A stretch of 64,000 nt of DNA from Hydractinia symbiolongicarpus. Lineage: Eukaryota; Cnidaria; Hydrozoa; Anthoathecata; Hydractiniidae. Shown here piece after piece: positions 35,567-45,883 of this stretch. The stretch lies in NCBI RefSeq assembly GCF_029227915.1, contig NC_079883.1, positions 15,066,001-15,130,000 on the forward strand, written 5' to 3'. A model generated the notes under the pieces. That model worked only from the letters and a program-made list of their open reading frames with translations, searched no databases and was not told the DNA's origin. Position numbers and translations under genes: made by a program. How positions within the stretch are numbered: the first letter of the stretch is position 1; every line of letters begins with the position of its first letter.

Positions 35567-36748
35567 ATATCAATAAAGTTCTCAAGTTTTTAACTTCCAA
35601 CTGTTATGATGTTGGATGTAATGGCTGCGAATACTTGTGAGGCGTTGCCAGAAAATGCGTTTTTTTTCCTCCATGGGAGGGCTTGTTTGATAGAACGTTT
35701 GAATCTTAATTAAAGAAGAATGAACCAGGTACAACAGATTCTTGAGTCTTGATGAATTAGACGTGAATATAAACCGTTTCATGTTGTGAAGAAAACGTAG
35801 GTTGTTTTTGTTTCCATTTTAAGATTTCATTGCAAAAGAGCATATCTTGCTTATCTGCGAAAAGCCATATTGTTTTATTTTCAAGGTTGGTTACATTAGT
35901 TTTGCCTACATTAGTTCTCTTTCCCTGTCTAACGGCAGTTGCCGTTCCGTGCCGTCCCATTGGTGCTGTCGTCTCAGCTGCCGTGCTTTTAACGTAAGGT
36001 CGGTTTTATTTTGAGAGCGCTGGCTTTTTCAAAGGAGGGGATGGTTATTAGAAGGGCGGGCTAGATCGAATTAAGTATATACTTAATTTACTCTCTAGCA
36101 GCTCTGACTTTTTTGCTTGTGTAAAAAAAACTGTTTCTTCAGTAATTTGGCATGTAGGATTTCTATATATTTCTATCTAGTTTATACAGTACTTACCTTT
36201 TTAATACTTCTACCGCATAGCCGTTCATATTGGTACGTTACACAACAATTTTGATTTCAACGCATTTTTAAAACAATGAAAAACTGTTTCGGCAAGTCGT
36301 TTAACGGCAGATTTAGAAACTAGCTACAAAGTTCTGAAGCATGCAACTATTTTCATATTCTTAAAGATAATAAATCAAGTTAAGCAAGAAACCGCGGTCG
36401 GTTTGAAATCACACTTATCAAAAAAAAAAATTATCGTACGCGTTCCGGCCAAGAATAGAAGAATGTGAAGCTAGGATACCGATCTGGATATCAATGGCAA
36501 AAATAATTACCTGTATCCAGTTGCATCAGTTGCATGTGCATGTAAATTCTGTAGTAGGGGCGGATAAATAAAATTAAATTATTTAAGTCAATTCAAATTG
36601 TTCATAAATATAATTATAACATGGTGTGGAAGGAGGAAGAAAAACTAGTGAAGAACATAGCTAAACTCTGACATACATTCCTCCTTTACAAAGTCGTAAA
36701 CTTCTACATGCTTTAAAGTTTTTTCAACCATTCTTATCACTCCGACAG

Positions 36749-37320
36749 GTGCCTGTTTTGAAAAAAACTGCGCCACTTGAACTGAAGATGATTGTGAAAA
36801 AATATGCTGAAAAACTTGTCTCGGACTGCTGTTTTCCAGAAGAGCTAAGAAATAAATTCTCACCAGAGAATTTTTCTTTTTCTACAGATGTGGCACAAGA
36901 ACTTTGGTGCAAAGTAAGGTCTGTTATCGATGAATTTAATGGTGATCCTGAGAAATTTTATGCAAAATGTTATTCGTTGCTTGTTAAAAATTTGTTGTTG
37001 GATAAGTTTAAAGATAAAACTGTTAGTAACACTTTACTTGCTGATGTAGCTAATGACGTTTTACTCCACCTTTCTGGTTTAAGAGTTGGTGATGTTGAAA
37101 CCTTAACTAAAAGTGCATCCTTACCTGATAAGGAAAAAGAGTTTGCAATATCTGGTTGGTTATATATTGCACAAACTGCATTCAAAGTTTCGCTTTTCAA
37201 AGAAGTGGAATAGTTCTGAAGTTTATAAGCAGTATGTATCACTACTACAAGCTTGTAAAGTAGAAAAAGATAGCACCCAGAACAAAGTAACAAAATCCAA
37301 GCAGCAAGAGCCAAACAAAT
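36749..37320 (+). pseudogene. P-element/THAP9-like transposase relic, C-terminal part
   Basis: An open plus-strand frame of 154 codons follows an acceptor-like CTCCGACAG: VPVLKKTAPLELKMIVKK, then DCCFPEELRNKF. Near 37145 it shifts by one frame into GYILHKLHSKFRFSKKW, with QYVSLLQACKVEKD, which reads as the continuation. The segment is homologous in style to the C-terminal part of P-element-like transposases of cnidarians, where a GY-hydrophobic-HK motif occurs. The frameshift and missing catalytic middle mark it as dead. It abuts, tail to tail, a minus-strand N-terminal segment of apparently the same family. Confidence 0.55.
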
Positions 37321-38101
37321 TTTTATAATCATTGGGTGATACCGAACACTGCTTGCACTTGATTCTTTTAAGTACTTCTGCTCCTCCTCCCAAAATATTT
37401 TTATAAACGGGGGGATTTTACTTTGGTCAGAGCTTGTAAATATGGATTTGAAATCATTGGAAAGCTCAGGAGTCACATTTTTGCATTGATGTTTTCATAT
37501 TATTAATTTCTTGTTCCAACTGCTTACGTCTTAAACGCTGACCTTGTATGGTAAGTTTTGTACGTTCAGGCGAAGTAAATTTTATCGGATGAGTCAGATT
37601 TGCAGGCTTGTTCAGCTTTGCCTTTTTCCAGTTACGTTCACACAAGCCCTTCACATTATGTTTATTACAAGAAATGCATATTCTCTGTCCATCATTACTT
37701 AGCAGGAGTTCACACATAGAAAAACGAAAATATTCGTCTTGGCTAACAACAGGTTTGAATTCCTTTTTTCTTGGAATAACATAGCTTTGACAGCTAAGTT
37801 TCACATCAAGATCAGGAGCTTGAATACCAATACAAAAATTAAGCTTCATAACATCAGAAATAAAATTAGAAAGTGTGACATTAAAAAATGATCTGTTGTA
37901 ATCAATATACAGTTTATGGTCATCCGGTAACATCCCACCAAAAACACGTAGACTAAATGACAACGACTGGTCAACAAAGATTTCATATCTTGGTAGAATG
38001 TGATCAGGAGAAAGTAAAATGATTAGCGAGGGTGTTTGATGTGCTGATATTCCATTCCTCGAGTTGTGGTTTTTAAATGCGTTGTTGGAAATCTGCAACA
38101 T
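37321..38101 (-). pseudogene. P-element/THAP9-like transposase relic, N-terminal part
   Basis: The minus-strand frame 38101-37466 (211 codons) ends LEQEINNMKTSMQKC. A one-base shift leads to a frame reading IPPFIKIFWEEEQKYL, then VRYHPMIIKICLALAA near 37330. The FWEEQQKYL with RYHPMIIKxCL arrangement is typical of the segment just before the catalytic core of THAP9/P-element-like transposases. A CX2C at CISCNKHNVKGLC could be part of a degenerate zinc-binding site. The frame is lost at about 37320, where the opposite-strand C-terminal part begins. Confidence 0.6.
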
Positions 38102-38898
38102 TTTTATACATACGTGGCGGTGGTAAAGGTGACAATTGCCAAAGCACTAAACATTCTTCACGTTTCTAAATGGCTAAGGTTAGGCGTGCTGCAGGCTTTG
38201 GTGTTTTAATAATTTTTTGGGGAAGATTGCTAGTTGGTATTGCACCTTCTTTTAATGATCACCATTCCAGATAACATACAGAATTACAAAAAAAATATCC
38301 TTGAGTTTTTTAGACCTTTGTTTCAGTTCTAGTTAGCTAGAAATAGAAAGACAGGAAGACAGCTTCTTGTCTGTCCAGAAGATACATTTGAAAGCTAACA
38401 ATAATGATTACAGATAAGGACACTCGCTACTTACATATCCAGAACTGGTCTTCTCTGAAGTGTCTTTCACATATATAAACTTGCCTAGTATCAATTCTCT
38501 TCTTTAGCAAGTCATCAGCAACGCGATCTTTCGTAATTATATTCAAAAGTTCACTTTTTCTCTTTCTCTTTCTCTATTTCTTGTTAAAATCATATACTAA
38601 ACTTATTCCTTCGAGAAACAAAACAACCATAAATTGAGCAATTTGGACCATGCATGATGCAAATATACTGAAAAAATATTTATATCCCCCGCCAAAGTTA
38701 ACATTTATATTTATATGGTCAAGCCTCGTGTATACAAAGTCAACTTTCTTGTAAATAGGTCAACTTTTGTGTTTATATGATCAAGCATTATGTATAAAGG
38801 TCAACTTTTATTTTTTAAATCAATTTTCATTTATATATTGCTAACTTTTTGTGTATAATTCAACAACACATAATATGTATGTTTAAATTTATTATATA

Positions 38899-38935
38899 TT
38901 AGTCGATAAAGACCCGTGGAAAAATCCACTTAGGC
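38899..38935 (-). mobile_element. Helitron-like 3' terminus
   Basis: On the minus strand a hairpin GTGGATTTTTCCAC is followed by GGGTCTTTATCGACTAA and a T. Helitrons end with a short hairpin followed by CTRR and insert before T. It closely resembles the complete small copy at 53829-53942. The matching 5' end was not found. Confidence 0.5.
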
Positions 38936-40150
38936 AATAGGACAATGAAAAAGTTGGTTTGCTGACTTGAAGCGTTGCTTTAATTTGATGTATTTTGACA
39001 AAATTACAAATGTCACCAATTTTTCAGCAAAATTTATTCTCTTAAATTAGAAAAGTTTGGTAAAAAAATTTTAAATTTATACAAGAATTGGCAAATTGAA
39101 GCTGTGCTTAAAATTTGAGATTTTAACTGGAAAACTAGTCGTGTTAAATATGGTTAATTTAAAAAGCTTTCTATCATAAAGTTTGTAAAGATTTAATGAT
39201 TTTATAGCGAACTATATATTTGCCAACATGTAATAGTTTTGAAAATATTAAAATTGATAATAATATATTAATAGTTGATGTTTTTATGTCTCTAGTTTGA
39301 TAAATAAAAAAAGATTATAGAAATCACATCCACAAAAAATCTGTTATTGTGTTAAAGCGAGTTGTAAAATATTTTTTATCATAATTAGGAAATCACAGGT
39401 CATACTTTGCGCATGCAGTATTTTTTCAACCGCTGACCGGTCTCTTAACCTATATGTCTTGTTTCATTATTTTTACAACTAATAATGGTTTTCAACTATC
39501 GCAACAGAAAGTAACGTGCGGACAGCAAATATGGCAGTAAAAAAGAAGCTAACATTTGTAAACAAATATATTAAAATGAAACGAAAAATAAATAGAAACT
39601 GTATTTAGTTCCTTTTTTCTGAAATAAATTTCAGCCAGTTGAAACTTCTAAAATACACACAAAAATAATTAGTTTCTGTACCTTGGCGGTTTTATTCACA
39701 CTATAATTTTTGTAAAGTTGTACTAGACTGAGATACTGGTTGGCGAATCATTAGTCTCGGTAGTAATGTCGGCAATAAAATGAAATCATTTTTATAGTTT
39801 CGTAAAAGCCTGGTACGATCCAGGGGGTTAAGAAAATTTCCTTGGTATAATAGTGTAAAACTACTGAATCTTTTGACATTTTAATAACAAAAATGTTTTT
39901 CTTCAATTCTTTTCTTTTAGCAATCTGTGCGCTTGAAATGATTTTAAGTTAGAGTGATTTCATTATTCCTTCAAAATTAAAAAAAAATAAATTCGCAATT
40001 CTGAAATTTCCTTTTCTCTAGCAAACCTGTGTGTTGATTTAATAGATGTAAACAATGAATACATTGCTAGACTGAAAAGAATCCAAGTTTTTATTTAAGC
40101 CAACATTTTTTATTTGTGGGCTTTTTCAAGAATGCCTTTCTTTGAGTTTT

Positions 40151-40311
40151 AAATCGGGCATGGTGTCTTTGGGTTTTCAATCGGCCACAGTATTGTTTGG
40201 GCGTTAAATCGGTCACGGTATTGTTTGGGCTTTAAATCGGCCACAGTATTGTTTGGGCGTTAAATCGGTCACGGTATTGTTTGGGCGTTCAATCGGTCAC
40301 GGTATTGTTTG
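40151..40311. repeat. Tandem array, 28-bp unit
   Basis: About 5.7 copies of AATCGGYCACRGTATTGTTT plus GGGCGTTA, spaced 27-28 bp. Two subtypes (GGCCACAG and GGTCACGG) partly alternate, suggesting a two-unit duplication step. Confidence 0.9.
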
Positions 40312-42358
40312 TTTATGTTGACAAAATAATAGGCAGATGTTCGGGAAATATTTCTTTATTTCTTATTCTTTGCTAATTTTTTAGTTCTCTACTACAAGCA
40401 GTGTTTTGTACATAAAAAATTAATTGGGTACGAGATATTTAGAATTTTTTGTTAACATGTTTTTAGGATTACATCTCCTGTGTATAGTGAAAGTTATTAA
40501 AAATTCAAATCATAACCAAGGAAACGTAAGATTTTCGTACGATATTTCAATTTTCAATTTACACCCTCATGAATTTATGTGGCAGAAACATAAAATTTAT
40601 TACTTAATATTCAAAGAAATGTTTTAATAATGAGAGCTAATCAAGATTTAATACAAATATTAAATAAAGGATTAATGTTTAGAAGAAAAGTCTGGCAGAA
40701 GATCTAACATAATACACTCCGTTGCAAGTTGTGGTATTTTTCATAATTAATATATTTGCTTAATTTGAACAACATCTTCAACAATTGATTTTTTTAAGTG
40801 ACATGAAATGCTTTTAATTCTTCTAATGCAAGAGGTAATGTTGTATTCCTACCAATCTGTTCCTTCAACGTTTTTCCTTGCACCTTTTATGTGGTTATCG
40901 GAGCTTTAGTTGGCTTAGGATAAACATTGTGCCCGAAGTATAGGAGTGGGAGAGAACTGCGCGAAACTTTGACCAGAGAAAATTTTTTTCCAATTTAGTA
41001 ATTATTAACTAGAATATTTTAGCGTGATCACTATGGTAACGTGTTATTTTGTATTGTTTGTAGCCCACTCTCTTGTGTTTATCCTTAATTAAACGTCTTT
41101 TAGTCTTTGCAAAACATAACACCAACACAGATTACGTTACATTCATTTTAATTACCTTAAAATCAGTGAATAACAGTTATTCTCCATTTTAACATTCTGA
41201 TAGCGGCTTGTCGTGGATAAATTTGATGCTCAAAAAAAGTTGTGATCACAAAGCTCTGGTGAAGAAGGTAATGATATAACTGTTACTGAAACAGTTAACA
41301 AATTATTAACACGGTTTTATGTTTGTTTTTTGCGATAGTGTAAATGTACTTGAATTTAATAAGTTTGATCAACCTACAGGCAGCAGCTGTGGTTGTTTGA
41401 TAATTTAAACAGATTACATCCTGTCTATTTTTCATATTAGGGTCACAAAGGTGTTTCGAGAACTTTTAGAACTCCAATATAAATATATATTTGCTCAACT
41501 AAAAAACTGCTTCAGAAAAGAATTCGAAACCTATACCTCTTCAGGTTGTCAAAACTTGCTTTATGAAATGAAAAGGTGGTAAAAAAAGATAACGTGTATA
41601 CTCTCAGTGCTTGCGTTATGTTTTCTAAAATGTTTAAGATACAGATTAAGCAGGGGTGGTAGGGGCGGTTGTGTGGTTATGGTAGTGCTGGTGTATTTAG
41701 AAACTTGAGCAGTAGCAAAGCAGTTGGTTCATAATAAGCCTAGAGTTGCAAGCTTATGTCACGTGACAACATTGACCTACAGATACCCCTTAGTATGTCA
41801 GGTAATTAAGGTAGAAAAAGACTCCAGTGTGTCGTGTAACATAGTACCTCAAAGGAAGAAGATAACCGAACAATATACTCGCATTTTCTGTCATTTGTGC
41901 ATGTTTATATCTCGTCGATAAGCGCGAAAGAAACTTCTTGGTTGCTTCACAATTTAAAAACATATCGATATTAACGAATTAGAAGTAAGAACTAATTTGA
42001 TTGGGTAATGGTTTACGATTTTTGAGCAAAAATAAAAGAACAAAGTGGATTTTTCGATGTGGTACCGTATATTTAATCACAACATTTACAGAATATTTTT
42101 TATTGATTGATTGATTTATGTTTTATAGACACAAATAAATTTTTTACTCTAATTTTCATAAAAATAAGCCTTTACTCTTGAAATTAATTATTTAAAAAAT
42201 CGTAAAACATATTAAAAAAATAACAAAAAAATAGTATATTAACTGTCCTACAAGAGAAGGAGAACAAAAAATAAATAATGTATATATAATTGTTTTCTTC
42301 TTCTTCTTTTCTTTATATTAAATATTTTTTTACAATGTCTCTTTTTATAAACTTCTTT

Positions 42359-42508
42359 TTCTTCTTCTTCTTCTTCTTCTTCTTCTTCTTCTTCTTCTTC
42401 TTCTTCTTCTTCTTCTTCTTCTTCTTCTTCTTCTTCTTCTTCTTCTTCTTCTTCTTCTTCTTCTTCTTCTTCTTCTTCTTCTTCTTCTTCTTCTTCTTCT
42501 TCTTCTTC
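42359..42508. repeat. (TTC)n microsatellite, about 50 units
   Basis: Uninterrupted pure TTC/GAA tract of about 150 bp. Poly-Phe and poly-Arg frames through it are artefacts. GAA/TTC tracts of this length can form triplex DNA. Confidence 0.98.
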
Positions 42509-43257
42509 GGTGTAATTTTATTCCCAATTTTACAGCTGTTTTGCTTACGTTAACAAGTAACTTTTATTACATCGACAAAGTTGAAACTTTTAACTAAAAC
42601 CCACATGTGATAACTGTTCTCTTATTGTGGAAAGGAAAAAGCACCTACATGTAGATGTTTTGGTTTTATTTAGCCCGAATAATGGCAAAATTAAGAATCA
42701 AAGGAAATTTTGCGATTTTTTGTCTTCTTTATGAAAGGGTGCTAAAAGTTACAACGATTTACTATGCTTAGGAAAGAAAATGAAAAAGAAAACACAAAGG
42801 GTATCTCGTCTTCATTTTCTTTTAGTGCATGTATTGGTTCAACGCGATATCATGACTTATTTATTAAAGAATATATATCTTTAAGCTTATTTTACTTTAT
42901 AAATAACAAAAAAGATAGCACAAAGACAAGTTCAGCTTTAGGTTTGTTTTTACCATTATCAACTATTGCATTGGTTAAAAAAATATTGTGAAAACATTTA
43001 ACTTTTTTTAAAATATCGTTAACAATAACAAAGTTTATAAAACCTGAAGTCGTGCCTTTGAGTTAAATATTAAAAAGTTTAACAAAGAAGAAAAAAAGAA
43101 GAAGATGAAAGATTACAGTTAAAAGGTTTGTATAAAGGCCAAATTTTATGGAGTATTCTGCTAATAAAATTTGCAATTTCTTAACGGATGGATATCAATA
43201 ACATTGTTGCATTGTTTTGCGAGTTATTTTTATTGCAACATCGACATCCGTTTGCTG

Positions 43258-43325
43258 TATTTGTTATCTCCAACATTTGTTATCTCCAACATTTGTTATC
43301 TCCAACATTTGTTATCTCCGACATT
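43258..43325. repeat. Tandem array, 16-bp unit, four copies
   Basis: Unit TTTGTTATCTCCAACA repeated four times, the last with one substitution (CCGACA). Confidence 0.92.
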
Positions 43326-44137
43326 TCACATCACCAATACTATCTGCAATAAGTATCCCGTCTCCTTGACTTCTGCACAAATTTAACAATTTGTATTGCG
43401 AACATTTACTATCGCATCCTTGGCCTCTTTCTTTTCATAGTTATCTAGAATGTTTCCATAGCACTTAGCTTATTTTTGTTATATTTCCGAACATTTTCAA
43501 AAAAAAGAGCACTGCATATCTTTTTTCAGAGGCGTAAGTAGCTTTTGTTTGTGTACCAGAACCACTGAGAGGGAAATTATTTTTGTATTAGTTAGAAAAA
43601 AATTAAAACTGGGCTAATTCTGTTTGTTTGTTTTTTGTTTTGTTTTTACATTTTACTTTATTTTGTAATATATTTTTTTGTATATCAATATTACTAATTA
43701 ATATAAGTTAGCGATCAGTCCTACTTTTTCTTTTCAAATATTTATTCTGAACGTAATGTTTTTTATGGCAATGCACCATCTGATGACAAGTATTTGTTCA
43801 ATGAGATACTGAGTTCAGAAGGCCTTTTTGAGCAACACATAAAAAAACACTTGCTAGTTTCGGCAACAAAAATAAATTATAATTTTCCACCGAATTATAA
43901 CGTTGTAATAATAGTTTTTTGTATAGGTGGTAAAGTCACCTGTGGTATCACCTCCTCAATCTCGTTAAAAGTGTTAGTAGCTATGTAAGTTTGAAAAATT
44001 ATGTTATTTTGTTCCTCTTAATAGCATAACTTGAGAATAACACCACAGAAAAAGTTACGGCTGCTGAAAATATATTTTGAGTATTACGTTTTTCGTTTCT
44101 ACAAAAAAAGGAAAAAAGAGGTGCCTAAAGCCTATAA

Positions 44138-44210
44138 AGGGTGTGCTTTTAATCACGTGATAAAACGCAAACCCTTCATAAAATAAGGTTTTATCACGTG
44201 ATAAAACCTT
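44138..44210. promoter_or_regulatory. Two adjacent CACGTG-centred palindromes
   Basis: A perfect 26-bp palindrome at 44185-44210 is centred on CACGTG with ATCACGTGAT core. Beside it, 44138-44177 is an imperfect 40-bp palindrome (17 of 20 pairs by eye) centred on another ATCACGTGAT. CACGTG is the E-box of bHLH-zip factors such as USF, MITF/TFEB and Myc. The pair lies about 1.7 kb upstream of the K+ channel start. Regulatory use is inferred. Confidence 0.5.
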
Positions 44211-45415
44211 TTTTTACCAATTCTTCGTTGTAGAAGCTGTTAAAAATTAGGTTTTCAATTTCTTTTTAAAAATAATTTCGACACTCGACAATAAAAAATA
44301 CTTGGCTTGGCAAATTTGAAAAAGTCAATAGAATAATTAACCGAATAAATATATATTTTCGTGATATATATTTTTTCTTTTATTTTTCCGTGTGTCTAAT
44401 TAATCTTTTATTGTATTTTTAATAATATTTTTTATTTTTTGTTGTTGTTGTTGTTTTTTATTTTTAACTTTATTAGTTTTTTTTACATTATCAAATTGTT
44501 AACTTTATGATGGAATTGAAGAAAAAAGATATGATGTTATTAAAAATTAAAATCCTGCACAAAAATCTTGCGACAAATTTCAATTTAGCATCAAGTTCTA
44601 AAACATTTCAAACATAGGCTACATGTCCCTAATGTTAATATTTTCCCCTTAGGATGGTGCTTTCACTGAACCGTAATATTTGAAATAGGGGGACGCGGAA
44701 AGAAGGGTAATATATAGATGATGCATTTTCCTTTTTTTCTACTTCGTTTTTATTCTTATATTGTTAATTAATTTTTTTTTATTAACATTTTTACAATCTT
44801 AAGGTATTTTGAAAATTGTATTTTTATATGATAACTTGTTCTAGAAAAGAACGACTTTGATGGCCTAAGAGATCGGGCTTGCATATCTAACTTGTTAATT
44901 CTCGTGAAAGTGTTTCATTTATTTCCCAAATCTGTTAGTATAACATTTGAATTTTATTTGGTGATATCTGCTTATAAATATTTGAAATGCTTGTTAAATT
45001 ACATAATTTGCAATTTGGATTCTTGGATACAATATTTGGTTTACTTATTTACAATAAAGCAACAATTCACCTGTTAGTCAAACCACTTTAAAAAAAACAA
45101 AATTTTCACGAAACAAGAATTAACCTCCACACCAACGGCAATCGTTTTCTGATTTTATTGCGAGAACTGTGTATGTGCATCAGTCAAACATGTTAGTTTG
45201 ATGGAAGATGTCTCTCACTTAATAAACATTGTTGATAATTTGTTAATGTTTTTTTGCTTTTTTTGTTATGCAATTTTATTCACGCTTTTTTTATAAGCAC
45301 AAATTTTTAACAATACGAGACTCGAATTCTTTAAAAAATAAATTTGTTTGTAAGCCAAACAGCCTGAAATTATAAAAAAAAAGCGACAGTGGTTACAAAA
45401 GCAACAAAATGGACA

Positions 45416-45453
45416 GGACATGTCCCTTTAATTTAACATTTAAGGGACATGTC
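45416..45453. promoter_or_regulatory. 15-bp-arm inverted repeat with p53-like half-sites
   Basis: GACATGTCCCTTTAA at 45417-45431 is exactly reverse-complemented at 45439-45453, with a 7-nt loop. Each arm contains a p53-family half-site pattern RRRCWWGYYY or nearly so (GGACATGTCC at 45416; GGACATGTCG opposite). Spacing between half-sites exceeds the usual 0-13 bp. It lies about 430 bp upstream of the channel start. Confidence 0.4.
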
Positions 45454-45883
45454 GTTTAGCCAGTCTGACTAAGCATGCAAACACTTGAGTGTCGCTTTTT
45501 GAAGCAAATAATAAACAAGGTACAACTAAGCATCGGTTAAGCCTATAAATAACACAAGCTTAAGCAAAATTGAGCATTATTTAAAATGTTGTGTTACTTA
45601 TAAAAGAAAGCTTGTTCTGAACCTTTTACACACAGACATGTTACTTTCTTTTTCTTCTTTGCAGTAAACATAATACTATCTAGTACCATTAAGAAAAATT
45701 GGCATTGACTAAAGGTCAAGAAAGAAAGTGAAAAAGACATAAAAAGCTTATTCACCTTTTGTGATTTTTGTGTTCTTTTTAGGAGGAATTCATAAATAAA
45801 GATTCTCCATGTCTCTTTTAGCTGTTAAACAATAGAAAGAAAGTTGAGAAGACCCAATGAAGAATATAGTATTGTAGTGAATT

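Larger units (their letters stand above)
30930..36748. other. Intergenic DNA with several small transposon copies
   Basis: No host gene recognised. The stretch contains a SINE, a piggyBac-like MITE and a tRNA-box hairpin element, each listed separately. Remaining open frames are short. Two overlapping minus-strand frames at 35582-35960 show no motif. A 14-bp palindrome TGCTGACGTCAGCA with a CRE core lies at 34634, and a 20-bp AT palindrome lies at 36069. Confidence 0.55.
38102..45883. other. Intergenic DNA upstream of the K+ channel gene
   Basis: No coding sequence supported. It contains a Helitron-like 3' end, 28-bp and 16-bp tandem repeats, a long (TTC)n tract, paired CACGTG palindromes and a perfect 15-bp-arm hairpin, listed separately. 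The last two lie within about 1.8 kb of the channel start codon. Confidence 0.55.

Noticed and set aside
35582-35960. Two overlapping minus-strand frames of 66-67 codons
   Set aside because: No motif, no splice support, and composition typical of chance frames.
42290-42553. Poly-Phe (plus) and poly-Arg (minus) frames
   Set aside because: They are translations of the (TTC)n microsatellite at 42359-42508.
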